Shown here in pieces: positions 33,308 through 40,887 of a stretch of 64,000 nt of DNA. Origin of the DNA: an uncultured Thermoanaerobaculia bacterium (lineage in GTDB: Bacteria > Acidobacteriota > Thermoanaerobaculia > Multivoradales > Multivoraceae); contig OX638294.1 in the NCBI GenBank assembly GCA_951812325.1, positions 3,386,859 to 3,450,858 on the forward strand. The letters are read 5' to 3'. The first letter of the stretch is position 1. Each line of letters opens with the position of its first letter. A model generated the notes under the pieces. The model saw nothing but the letters and a program-made list of their open reading frames with translations, searched no databases and had not been told where the DNA came from. The translations under genes were made by a program, and so were the position numbers.

Positions 33308-35797
33308 ATGGATGAGCAATTCATGCGACGGAACCGGCCGGATTCGGGCGCATGGAGACGCCGCGGGCCTGACCCCGGTGGCCTGACATCTGGGTTCGTC
33401 CGTCCGCTCGCGCCCTGGCTGATTCTGCTGGCGGCGATGACGGCGGTGTTCGTCTTCGGCCACGACCGGAGTCATTTCTACCGGCCCGGCCATCACGACT
33501 GGCTGTCGTCGCTCGGCTTGGCGAAGGCCGCCAACTTCTCGCCGGACCACGCCTTCCTGATGTTCGAACGCCGAACGCTCGACCCGGAGATGGACTACGG
33601 GTACGTCCTCAAGAACGGGTTCCCGCCGGGGGCGTTCGCCTTGACCGCGCTGGCCATCGCGCCGTTCGACGGGTTTTCGTCGCAGATACTCGCCGCCCGG
33701 ATGCTGATGTTGCTGTTCTTCGCAGCCGCTGCCGTCGTGGCCTGGCTGTCGCTGCGCCGGCTGTTCGACCCGTGGGCCGCGCTGGCGGCGGTGCTGCTCT
33801 CCTGCTCGTCGTGGTACGCCCTCTACTACAGCGACATGATCTTCAACGACGTGCCGAGCCTGTTCGGGGTGCTGCTGGCGTTTCACGGCATCGTCGTGTT
33901 CGTCCAGGAGGGCCGCTTCCGTCAACTGGTCGTCAAATCCTGCGCGGCGCTGCTGCTGGGCTGGCAGGTGTACGCCCTGCTGCTGCCGTTCATCGTCTTC
34001 GGCGCCGTGGACGTGCTGCGAAGGCGTGCGCCGTGGGGCAGCCTCCGGGAGGCGGCCCGTGCCGCAGCGGCGGTGCTGTGCGGCCGGCACGTGACACTCG
34101 GCGTCGTGACGCTCCTGTTCGGCATGCTCGTTCTCGGACTCAACCTCGCCAATGAGTATCGCGCTTTCGGCGGGGAGGTGCTGTGGACAGAGGTTCCGGC
34201 TTTCGACCGGATGCTGTGGCGATTCGGCCTCAAGCCGGAAGCGGCATATGTGGCCTATACGGATCGCCTGGCGTGGTGGCCGTATCTGCAACAACAGGCC
34301 GCGAGCATCGGCGGGATGTCGCTGCCCTTCCCGGTCGCCGGGGAAGCCGATCAGTCTTCGGTGTGGCTCATGGCGGTCGGCGCCGTCGCGTGCGTGGCGA
34401 GCCTGATCGCGGTCCGGCGCCGGCCTGTGCTGGCAGCGCTGGCGGTCTCCGGCCTGTGCTGGACGATCCCGATGCGCCATTACGCTTTTACGCACGACTT
34501 CCAGAGCCTCTTCCATCTCGGGATTCCGTTGATCGCCTGGTCGGCGGCGGTGTCACTCCTGCTCGGCTCGTCCCCGACTCGCCTCGCCATGGCGATTGCC
34601 GCGGCGCTGGCCATCTTTCTCGGCTCGACGGTTCGCATGAGCGGCGTGGGCCATGACCCCGCGAAGGCCGACCTGCATCGGGAGGTGATCGCGGACTTCG
34701 AGGCGATTCGTCTGATGACGGCGGGCAGGGGCGTCTTCGTGACCGGGAACCGGCGCAGCACCGGCATCGCGCTGGCGCCGTACGCGATCGACTACTACCT
34801 GGCGGGCAGCCGAATCGACTACCGGAACAAGGCAGACCGGCGGCCGCTGGCGGACTTCATCCTGACCAACCGCCGGGATCCGGACCGGGAGGACGCTCTG
34901 CTCACGCCCGACATGCGGCGCGTGTTCCTGTATGACCGGGCGGCGCTGGATGGTCCGGCCAGCTCGCCGCCGCCGCGTAACGTGGACCTGCGCACGGTGG
35001 TCCGCCGTGCGATACCGGAGGCCGTGGTTCGCATCGTCGAGACGAACGAACCGGTCCTGCGTGCCCGCTTCGACCTGTACGTGACCGATGACACGCTCGT
35101 GCTGGTGAAGGATCGGTGCGCGCCGGCGGATGTCAGGCGGCCATTCCTCGGGAGGGCGACTCCGACGCGCGAGTCGGACCTTCATGAAGGTCGGCGGTTG
35201 TACGGCTTCAATCAGTTCGATCTGTCGTTCGAACGGCACGGCGCGTTCGACGGCGACCGTTGCTGGCTCTGGCGCTCCTGGCCGTCGTACGGCATTCGCC
35301 GTCTCGAATTCGGCCAGTACATCCGCGGTGTCGGCGATTCATGGCGGGCCGCGGCATCTCTCGACATTCCACCGAGGCCGTCGGTCAAGCTGATCGACGC
35401 GCCGACCGCGCTCGAAGGGGGCGCACAGGCCCGGGTCGCGGTGCAGGCGGTGAATCTCGACCCGGCCCGCCAGCATTTGATCCGGGTGGTGTACAACGAC
35501 CATCTCGGCGCGCGAAGCGACTGTACGCGGCGCGCGGCAGACGGAACTTCGGCCGTCTTCAGCGGCCGCACGTCGCACACCGAGTCCTTTGCCGTCCACG
35601 GCTGCGCGCCCGGGAACGGGACGATCACCGCCAGGCTGCGGCTGATTGCCGATGGGGTCGAAGGGGATCCGCCAATCGCCGTTGCGCGGACGGTCAACGT
35701 GACCGTCACGTCCCGGGAGGACCCCGGACGACAAGACGGTGAAGTGGAGGCCGGGAGCGACGCCGAAGCCCGGCCCCCCCGGCGACATCGAAACTGA
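33308..35797 (+). CDS. GT-C-like multi-spanning membrane protein (glycosyltransferase-like)
   Basis: 829 aa from ATG at 33308 (after GAAAGAG); the frame opens at 33275. Residues about 25-460 contain many membrane helices arranged as in ArnT/PMT-type glycosyltransferases, with a first loop holding the acidic HHDWLSSLGLAKAANFSPDH and later YYSDMIFNDVPSLFGVLLAF, where the aspartates could serve catalysis. The last 370 residues are soluble and beta-rich, with a Cys pair (DRCAPADVRR, GDRCWLW). It would transfer a sugar from a lipid carrier outside the cytoplasm, but neither donor nor acceptor is known and the family assignment is by layout only. It starts 36 bp after the permease operon. Confidence 0.7.
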   Translation: MDEQFMRRNRPDSGAWRRRGPDPGGLTSGFVRPLAPWLILLAAMTAVFVFGHDRSHFYRPGHHDWLSSLGLAKAANFSPDHAFLMFERRTLDPEMDYGYVLKNGFPPGAFALTALAIAPFDGFSSQILAARMLMLLFFAAAAVVAWLSLRRLFDPWAALAAVLLSCSSWYALYYSDMIFNDVPSLFGVLLAFHGIVVFVQEGRFRQLVVKSCAALLLGWQVYALLLPFIVFGAVDVLRRRAPWGSLREAARAAAAVLCGRHVTLGVVTLLFGMLVLGLNLANEYRAFGGEVLWTEVPAFDRMLWRFGLKPEAAYVAYTDRLAWWPYLQQQAASIGGMSLPFPVAGEADQSSVWLMAVGAVACVASLIAVRRRPVLAALAVSGLCWTIPMRHYAFTHDFQSLFHLGIPLIAWSAAVSLLLGSSPTRLAMAIAAALAIFLGSTVRMSGVGHDPAKADLHREVIADFEAIRLMTAGRGVFVTGNRRSTGIALAPYAIDYYLAGSRIDYRNKADRRPLADFILTNRRDPDREDALLTPDMRRVFLYDRAALDGPASSPPPRNVDLRTVVRRAIPEAVVRIVETNEPVLRARFDLYVTDDTLVLVKDRCAPADVRRPFLGRATPTRESDLHEGRRLYGFNQFDLSFERHGAFDGDRCWLWRSWPSYGIRRLEFGQYIRGVGDSWRAAASLDIPPRPSVKLIDAPTALEGGAQARVAVQAVNLDPARQHLIRVVYNDHLGARSDCTRRAADGTSAVFSGRTSHTESFAVHGCAPGNGTITARLRLIADGVEGDPPIAVARTVNVTVTSREDPGRQDGEVEAGSDAEARPPRRHRN

Positions 35798-35813
35798 CTC
35801 CCGAAGAAACGGC

Positions 35814-35847
35814 GTCGCCCACTCCGAGGTCGTGGATGTCGCCCAGG
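35814..35847 (-). pseudogene. 34-bp identical piece of the cytosine methyltransferase gene
   Basis: These 34 bases are identical to 38615-38648 inside the methyltransferase gene and in the same orientation; they encode LGDIHDLGVGD. Beyond them only weak resemblance is seen. In a 212-bp gap with no gene, this is best read as the last trace of a second methyltransferase copy, in line with the other duplicated pieces at 36348-36886. The rest of the gap 35798-36009 shows nothing else. Confidence 0.65.
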
Positions 35848-36009
35848 GCCGGGGAGCGATCCCGAAGGGCATGCGGCAAGAGGTCTGCCGACGGGACGAA
35901 CGGACTGCGTCTACTGTGGGAGCTGTGTGTCAGACCCACTGCGTTGGAGTAGCGCGGCCTTCTGGCGAGAGGGGCTCGCGCCTCCCGACCCGGGAAGAAA
36001 AAGCGCTTC

Positions 36010-36306
36010 TCAGGCGTGGAACGGATTCCGGAGCGTCAGGGTCTCGACGACGTAGCCGTCCTGCATGTCCTCGGTGTGCAAGGTCGACCGTTCATGAAGT
36101 TCCTTGCGCGTCCAGGAACGCTCGGAACCGTAGCTCTCCTCAGCCCAGAGCGCGTCCAACCTTGCGACTACCGCTTCGGCGTCGTCGGTTCGGGTGAGTT
36201 CGTGGAGGTAGTCCCGCACGAGCTGGTTCAGGCTGGTTCCACGGAGGGCGGCGATTCGCCGGGCCTCGGCGACCACCCGGCCGTCGACCGAGAGTGTGAC
36301 GTTCAT
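36010..36306 (-). CDS. VapB-like RHH antitoxin fused to the tail of a lost VapC (PIN) toxin
   Basis: 98 aa from the ATG at 36306. NVTLSVDGRVVAEARRIAAL and GTSLNQLVRDYLHEL form the RHH domain of the DUF6364-type VapB antitoxins, which normally end near RKELHER (about residue 73). Here the frame goes on with TLHTEDMQDGYVVETLTLRN and PF, the usual last strand of PIN-domain VapC toxins (SEDMQDG..V.GLTIRNPF). So most of the toxin was deleted in frame and its tail now ends the antitoxin. The four acidic PIN residues are gone, except perhaps one in the tail, so no toxin activity is expected. A longer open frame to 36870 joins it to a sulfatase fragment. Confidence 0.8.
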   Translation of the reverse strand: MNVTLSVDGRVVAEARRIAALRGTSLNQLVRDYLHELTRTDDAEAVVARLDALWAEESYGSERSWTRKELHERSTLHTEDMQDGYVVETLTLRNPFHA

Positions 36307-36312
36307 CGGGAC

Positions 36313-36341
36313 AGAATAGGTGTGCACGGGATCCGTGTCAA
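36313..36341 (-). promoter_or_regulatory. Near-consensus sigma70 promoter, probably giving a leaderless mRNA
   Basis: On the minus strand TTGACA (36341-36336) and TATTCT (36318-36313) are separated by exactly 17 bp. The -10 box ends six bases before the ATG of the VapB-like gene, so the expected start of transcription is the A of the start codon itself. There is no Shine-Dalgarno sequence, which agrees with leaderless translation. Confidence 0.7.
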
Positions 36342-36347
36342 GAGGCG

Positions 36348-36396
36348 GGCCTCCGTGGAGGGAGGCCGGTTCGTTTGCCAGGGCGTTCAACGCGGC
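36348..36396. repeat. 49-bp direct repeat, left copy
   Basis: Matches 39551-39599 with about four differences; the inner 41 bp have two. The start-to-start distance is 3203 bp. In both copies the repeat is followed on its right by a piece of sulfatase gene in minus orientation: here the N-terminal half, on the right copy the C-terminal end. Confidence 0.8.
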
Positions 36397-36886
36397 CGCC
36401 GAGGGCCGGTGCGGGGAGGCGTACCAGATGACCGCGAGCACGGGCTTGCCGTTCTCCGATTGCTCCGAGAGGTAGCGCAGCGCTTCGGCGACGAGGACTT
36501 CCGACGAGTCGCCCTGGAACTGCTTCGGCGCCCCGTTCTCGCTGAATGTGGGGTCCAGGTTGAACTGGTTCGTGTGGCTCAGCCAGTAGTCGAAGCCGAG
36601 CTCGCCGGGGTTGTGGGGGTCGTCCGCCGGGAGCGGATTGTCCCCGCTCGGATGGACCTGGTTCAGGCGCCACTTGCCGAAGTGCGCCGTCGCGTAGCCG
36701 GCCTGGCCGAACGCCTGGGCGATCGTCTTCTCCTGCTTGTTGCTCGAGTCGCCGACGCGGAAGGCCCCGGTGCGGTCGTTCGTGCGGCCGGTGATGACCG
36801 TTGCCCGGGTCGGCGTGCAGCTCGGTGCGCCGGCGTAGAACCGGTCCATGCGCAGGCCGGCAGCGGCCATCGAATCGAAGTGGGGG
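36397..36886 (-). pseudogene. Truncated sulfatase gene (N-terminal half)
   Basis: Encodes MAAAGLRMDRFYAGAPSCTP and TRATVITGRTND, then FGQAGYATAHFGKWRLNQV and on to VIWYASPHRP, nearly the same as residues 68-235 of the intact sulfatase at 40888-42306. The formylglycine site S-C-T-P-T-R is kept, but the signal peptide, the first metal-binding aspartates and the whole C-terminal half are missing. After SPHRP the frame enters the 49-bp repeat. It cannot give a working sulfatase. Between its 5' break and the endonuclease gene (36887-37011) nothing is recognisable. Confidence 0.88.
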
Positions 36887-37011
36887 CCTCGGCCCGTTTC
36901 CGCTCGATCTGGCTCAGTGCCCGGGCAGGCGTGGGGCGGGGCTGCCGTCGCCCGGGAGCAGGCCTCGCGCTACGATAGAAGCAAGCCCTGCGGGCGGTTC
37001 TTGCTCAGTTT

Positions 37012-37581
37012 TCAGCGACGCCCGGTCGGTCCGTTGGAAGAGGCATCCTCCGTGTGCCCGCGGCGCCATTCGTATTCCGCCTCGCCGTCACGGACCCGCA
37101 GAAGCAGCGTGGCGTGCTCCCGGACCCATCCGGCGCTGACCTGTTTACGGAAGCGCTGTTGGCTTGGCCTTGAGTAGGGCTCTTCGGCTTCCCACTCGGA
37201 GAAGCGGCTGGCCAGGCGCTGACCGTCGGAGTACCAGACCTCGACGGCCTGCAGGTCATCGCCGTACCAGACGAAGGCGTGGCCGGAACGGCGGTCCGCT
37301 TCGAGCTTCTTCTTCCAGGAGTTTCGGTGGTACTGGTACTCGAAGGAACTACCGGCTGCTGCGGACTTGACCTCTACGTCGCCGAGGTCAGGGCCCTCGC
37401 GGCTGGCTATGCCCTGCTGTCTCAGAAGGATGGACGTGAAGACCTCCCAGTCTTCGGACATGACCATCCGCGGCTGCAAGCCTCGGTCTCTGAAGAGCCG
37501 AAGGCGGCCCCGGTAAGGGCCGTACATGTAGGCGTGGAAGTAGATCAGCGCCGCACGGACGTCGAGCGTGTCGGGCAGCAT
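37012..37581 (-). CDS. Putative type II restriction endonuclease (MutH/Sau3AI-like spacing)
   Basis: 189 aa from ATG at 37581, 13 bp after the methyltransferase stop, same strand. I do not recognise a named family. The core GPDLGDVEVKS (residues 63-73) has Asp65, Glu70 and Lys72, a D-x4-E-x-K arrangement as in Sau3AI and close to MutH, where these residues bind the metal and cut DNA. A helix with EDWEVFTSILLRQQGI precedes it and basic, aromatic stretches (YQYHRNSWKKKLEADRR, FVWYGDD) follow. Position directly after a DNA methyltransferase and near Vsr makes a restriction enzyme the best reading; the open frame upstream to 37764 overlaps the methyltransferase and is not used. Confidence 0.68.
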   Translation of the reverse strand: MLPDTLDVRAALIYFHAYMYGPYRGRLRLFRDRGLQPRMVMSEDWEVFTSILLRQQGIASREGPDLGDVEVKSAAAGSSFEYQYHRNSWKKKLEADRRSGHAFVWYGDDLQAVEVWYSDGQRLASRFSEWEAEEPYSRPSQQRFRKQVSAGWVREHATLLLRVRDGEAEYEWRRGHTEDASSNGPTGRR

Positions 37582-37594
37582 CGAGAGGGGTGAG

Positions 37595-38908
37595 TTACTT
37601 GAAGAGCGGCTGTTGCTGCTCGCCACGGCCGCTTGTCGGGGGCGCATAGGGGTACCGGGCTGCCACGGTTTCGTTGAAGGAACCTGGCGGGTTGTGCGCC
37701 GTCCTGCAGTCAGAACCGAAGGCATGCCGCACGAGCCACCGGACCGCCTGCACGCACACCGCATCGCCGAATCCCAGTCGCGCCTGGCGGTCGTTGACTT
37801 CGATGGGGAACGAGTCGGCCCCCTGCAAGCGGGCGTACTCTCGACCTGTCAGCGGCCGGATCCGGGTCGCTCCGCTGCGGCAGTCGACAAGGAACTGGAC
37901 GCTGCTGCCGCCTTGGGGGGTTCTGAGGCAGCCGGCCAGACGGTCGGGCCTGAGTTCGCCCACCGTGCGGCCGTTGCGGCGGCGGCGGAACATCGTGGCG
38001 ACGCCGTCACGTTCGCCTGCCAGCAACTCGTCTACGCGACGGCGATTCCGGGGCGCCATCCGGGTTACCAGGGCTGCGGCACGGTCCTCGGGCCACCATC
38101 GAGCGTCATCCGGCGGGAGATTCTCGAGGATGGAAGCGAGAGTGCCGGGCGTCTCGTCGGGCGGCGCCGGCATCGGCAGATCGACGAAGGGCAAGTCGGG
38201 ATGAGCAGCCTCGAACCGCCGCACCGCAGCGGGACGCAGCCGCGAGGGCTGCGAGCCGGGCCGGCTCCACGGACTTCCGTCCTCGCGCTGTCGCGCCACG
38301 ACGAACAGTCGAGGCCGGCTCTGGGGCCGGAACCAGCGCGCGTCGACGAACAGCACGTCGATGACGTAGTGGACCGCTGCCAGCCGACGGCAAACGTCGG
38401 CCAGATCTGCGCCGCCCCTCGACGTGAGGAAGCCCGTCACGTTCTCCAGCAGGACGGCGGACGGCGGCGTGCGCTGAATGCACAGGGCCGTCACGATTTC
38501 CAGGAACGGCCAGATTGTCCCCGAATGCCGGCCAGCCAGACCCGCGCGGTTCCCTGCAAGAGAGAGGTCGATGCACGGGAAGGACGCGGTCACGAGGTCG
38601 AGACGGGGTGGCAGGTCGCCCACTCCGAGGTCGTGGATGTCGCCCAGGAGAAAGTGCTCATCGCCGAATCGCTGTCGGTACATCTCCTCCTTGCGCGGCG
38701 CAATGTCGTTGGCGAAGACGCATCGCCAACCGAGGGGCTCGATCGCTTCGCGGACCAGGCCGATGCCGGCGAAGAACTCCGCGAAACGGCCCGCTTCCGG
38801 ACGAGCGTTTCGCTGCTCTGGTCCACTGGGCCTGGTGGCAGCGTCGGGTCCGGCGCCCACGGTACCGCTAGCGGTCGTCTCAGACCCTTCTCGCAAGGTC
38901 TCGAACAA
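37595..38908 (-). CDS. DNA (cytosine-5) methyltransferase
   Basis: 437 aa if it starts at the TTG at 38908; no ATG exists before motif I, so the start is uncertain. Motif I is RFAEFFAGIG (41-50), motif IV TASFPCIDLS with catalytic Cys112, motif VI LLENVTGF (154-160), motif VIII FRPQSRPRLFVVA, and the C-terminal motifs IX-X include RPLTGREYARLQGAD and LGFGDAVCVQAVRWL. The target recognition domain lies around 210-330. It methylates carbon 5 of cytosine and protects DNA from the endonuclease encoded 13 bp downstream. A Vsr gene, divergent and 160 bp away, would repair the T:G mismatches that 5mC deamination creates. The target site is not readable. Confidence 0.92.
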   Translation of the reverse strand: MFETLREGSETTASGTVGAGPDAATRPSGPEQRNARPEAGRFAEFFAGIGLVREAIEPLGWRCVFANDIAPRKEEMYRQRFGDEHFLLGDIHDLGVGDLPPRLDLVTASFPCIDLSLAGNRAGLAGRHSGTIWPFLEIVTALCIQRTPPSAVLLENVTGFLTSRGGADLADVCRRLAAVHYVIDVLFVDARWFRPQSRPRLFVVARQREDGSPWSRPGSQPSRLRPAAVRRFEAAHPDLPFVDLPMPAPPDETPGTLASILENLPPDDARWWPEDRAAALVTRMAPRNRRRVDELLAGERDGVATMFRRRRNGRTVGELRPDRLAGCLRTPQGGSSVQFLVDCRSGATRIRPLTGREYARLQGADSFPIEVNDRQARLGFGDAVCVQAVRWLVRHAFGSDCRTAHNPPGSFNETVAARYPYAPPTSGRGEQQQPLFK

Positions 38909-38931
38909 GGCCGTATGTGCTCCTGCCGGGC

Positions 38932-38954
38932 GTCGGACCGCCAGTGGGTCCGAC
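38932..38954. promoter_or_regulatory. Inverted repeat in the methyltransferase leader
   Basis: GTCGGACC (38932-38939) and GGTCCGAC (38947-38954) form a perfect 8-bp inverted repeat, 24 bp before the methyltransferase start. A TATAGT box on the minus strand (38979-38974) lies just upstream, so the repeat falls in the early transcript. R-M genes are often autoregulated at such sites, either by protein binding or by an RNA hairpin that limits translation. This role is inference. Confidence 0.5.
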
Positions 38955-39068
38955 CTGGTTGACGCGCCCAGCGACTATACAGCAGCGGAACGGACCTCGG
39001 GGCGACCGGTGCTGATGCGGTAGCCTCCGTGCTTCCCCGGAATCACTCGCGGCTCGGCCCAGGGGCCG

Positions 39069-39527
39069 TTGGAGAGCGTGCCGGACACCGTCGACAGCGC
39101 GACTCGGTCGCGCATCATGGCCAGAGTCAAGAGCCGGAACACTGGACCGGAGTTGATTCTGCGCAGGGCGCTGCACGCCCGAGGCCTCCGGTACAAGCTC
39201 CACGACCCCGCGCTGCCGGGCCGGCCTGACCTCGTTTTCCCTCGATACCGAGCCGTCTGCTTCGTTCATGGCTGCTTCTGGCATCGTCACGATGAATGTC
39301 CGCGTGCGACGACTCCGGCGAGCAACGTGAGCTACTGGGAGGGGAAGTTCGCGGCGACTGTCCGCCGGGACAGGATTCACCGGAAGGCGCTGCTTCAGGC
39401 CGGCTGGCGCGTTGGGATCATCTGGGAGTGCGCGTTGCACCCTGAAGGCGAGTCGGAGAAGGCCGCAGCGAGGGTTCAGCGGTGGCTCCAGGGACGGGGC
39501 AGGGAGTTCGTCGCGGACGGGCGCTAG
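39069..39527 (+). CDS. vsr: Very short patch repair endonuclease (Vsr)
   Basis: 152 aa from TTG at 39069; a GTG three codons later is another possible start. DTVDSATRSRIMARVKSRNT at the start, then KLHDPALPGRPDLVFPRY, AVCFVHGCFWHRHDECP and WEGKFAATVRRDR are the family blocks; the catalytic Asp is in PDLVF and the His residues and zinc Cys are in FVHGCFWHRHDEC. It nicks next to T:G mismatches that arise when 5-methylcytosine is deaminated. It is transcribed away from the methyltransferase gene across a 160-bp shared control region, so the two form one R-M-repair set. Confidence 0.93.
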   Translation: MESVPDTVDSATRSRIMARVKSRNTGPELILRRALHARGLRYKLHDPALPGRPDLVFPRYRAVCFVHGCFWHRHDECPRATTPASNVSYWEGKFAATVRRDRIHRKALLQAGWRVGIIWECALHPEGESEKAAARVQRWLQGRGREFVADGR

Positions 39528-39550
39528 AGCTAGAGGTCAGGTCCACGGCT

Positions 39551-39599
39551 GGCCTTTGTGGAGGGAGGCCGGTTCGTTTGCCTGGGCGCTCAACGCGGC
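39551..39599. repeat. 49-bp direct repeat, right copy
   Basis: See the left copy at 36348-36396. Here it lies 24 bp after the Vsr stop and 26 bp before the sulfatase 3' fragment. Confidence 0.8.
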
Positions 39600-39624
39600 G
39601 CCTCTGACGACCTGCTTCGGCTCG

Positions 39625-39690
39625 CGCTACTTCGGCTCGCGACCGGAGGGCAGGACCATCCCCTCCGGGTAGTCGGCGCCCACTGGACAG
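39625..39690 (-). pseudogene. C-terminal fragment of a sulfatase gene
   Basis: The minus strand encodes VGADYPEGMVLPSGREPK, matching VTGADYPEGVVLPSGREPR at the end of the intact sulfatase at 40888-42306; the DNA is nearly identical for about 48 bases. Everything upstream of it in the sulfatase is missing. Together with the N-terminal fragment at 36397-36886 it shows two different broken copies, one at each end of the R-M block. Confidence 0.8.
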
Positions 39691-39750
39691 CTCTCTTGGT
39701 TGACGAAGGGTTGCGGTCGACATATGGTTGCACCCACGAGGAAGCAGTCC

Positions 39751-40239
39751 ATGCCCGCGGAGACGGCGATCCAGAAACTGCGGCCCGAAGAGGCGGCTGA
39801 ACGGCTGTTCAAGGCCCGCGAACAGGACAGCGCGTGGCTCGACCGCTTCAGCGAGTGCCTCGCCGGCTACCGCGAAGGGCAGGTTGGAGGAACAAGCCGC
39901 ACAGCCCGCCAATCCGGATCGGACCTGGCGCGTACGATCGGAGTCTGGCAGCTCAGTCAGGCAAAGGCCGCGGCTCTGTTCGGCGTGAGCCGTCAGGCGT
40001 TTGCCAAGTGGCTGCAACGTGGCGTGCCGGCGGATCACGCCGTGGCCGTGGCGGACTTGAGGGTAGCCACCGATCTGCTGGAGCGTTATCTCAAGAGCGA
40101 CCGGATACCCGCCGTGGTGCGTCGGCCGATACCGAAGCTCGACGACGTCTCGCTGCTGGAGCTGCTGGGCCGGGGCGACACGGACCGGCTGCTGTCCGCA
40201 TGCCGCGAGATGTTCGATTTCGAGCGGGCGCACGGGTGA
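39751..40239 (+). CDS. Xre/MbcA/ParS-type antitoxin of an Xre-RES pair
   Basis: 162 aa from ATG at 39751, which follows GAGGAAG at good spacing; other in-frame starts exist at 39700 and 39724. Residues about 60-100 contain a helix-turn-helix (WQLSQAKAAALFGVSRQAFA), and the C-terminal part (ADLRVATDLLERYLKSDRIP to LLELLGRGDTDRLL) is in the place of the toxin-binding domain. The RES toxin gene overlaps its stop by four bases (GTGA), so they are translationally coupled. The antitoxin should bind both DNA and toxin. Confidence 0.85.
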   Translation: MPAETAIQKLRPEEAAERLFKAREQDSAWLDRFSECLAGYREGQVGGTSRTARQSGSDLARTIGVWQLSQAKAAALFGVSRQAFAKWLQRGVPADHAVAVADLRVATDLLERYLKSDRIPAVVRRPIPKLDDVSLLELLGRGDTDRLLSACREMFDFERAHG

Positions 40240-40784
40240 CGCGGGATCTGATCGTCGAGAGGCTTCCCGACGATCATTCCTGGTGGCGCATCGCCGACCC
40301 GACCTGGTCCGATCCGCTTGACCCTCGCTTCGCTCAGCGACGCGGCGGACGGTGGAACCCGCCGGACAGCTTCCCGACGCTCTATCTGAACGAAGACAGG
40401 GTCACGGCGCGACTGAATCTCCGGACGTTCATCGACGGCTGGCCGTACGAACCGGAGGAACTTCGGGAAGACAACGGTCCGATCCTCGTGGAATGCACGC
40501 TGCCAGGCCGGCAGCTCGTCTGCGACATGCACACCCGCGAAGGCGTCCGCGCTGCCGGCATGCCCGCTTCCTGCCCTCTTGAGAGCGACGGCGCGGTGAT
40601 CGGACACGACCGGCGCCAGGTCATCGGAAAGCGGGTGAAGACTGAGGGGTTGCGAGGCGTAAGAGCGCGTTCGGCCCAGTCTGGGGCGGCGCGGGGGCGG
40701 GAACTCGCGTGGTTCCCGGCTTCCGTTCGCAGCGTCGCCCGGCGAGTCGCGACGTTGCCTTTCCCGGTCTGGTTCCGGGGCTGA
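40236..40784 (+). CDS. RES-domain toxin
   Basis: 182 aa from GTG at 40236, inside the overlap GTGA with the antitoxin. The N-terminal part WWRIADPTWSDPLDPRF, then GGRWNPPDSFPTLYLNEDRVTARLNL is the RES core; the conserved Arg, Tyr and Glu/Asp positions are in RWNPP and LYLNEDRVTAR. RES toxins of this type break down NAD+ and stop growth. The last 40 residues (about 140-182) are rich in Arg and Ala and may be an extension. With its antitoxin intact, the pair is probably active; it lies at the right edge of the R-M block. Confidence 0.83.
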   Translation: MTRDLIVERLPDDHSWWRIADPTWSDPLDPRFAQRRGGRWNPPDSFPTLYLNEDRVTARLNLRTFIDGWPYEPEELREDNGPILVECTLPGRQLVCDMHTREGVRAAGMPASCPLESDGAVIGHDRRQVIGKRVKTEGLRGVRARSAQSGAARGRELAWFPASVRSVARRVATLPFPVWFRG

Positions 40785-40887
40785 CAGGTCGCCCGGTGAC
40801 ACGCCGGCGCACCCAGTTCGCTCCTGCGCCGTCCTCTCGGCAGCCGTCCCGCTCGATGATCGGCAGCGGGTTTCCGCGGTGCAGGTC

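Noticed and set aside
36010-36870. Single 286-aa sulfatase-antitoxin fusion protein
   Set aside because: The frame happens to be open through the 49-bp repeat, but the sulfatase part is truncated at both ends and the antitoxin has its own strong promoter and ATG at 36306.
38959-38981. Plus-strand promoter TTGACG...TATACA before vsr
   Set aside because: The boxes are only 11 bp apart, too close for sigma70; the TATAGT on the other strand is the better candidate.
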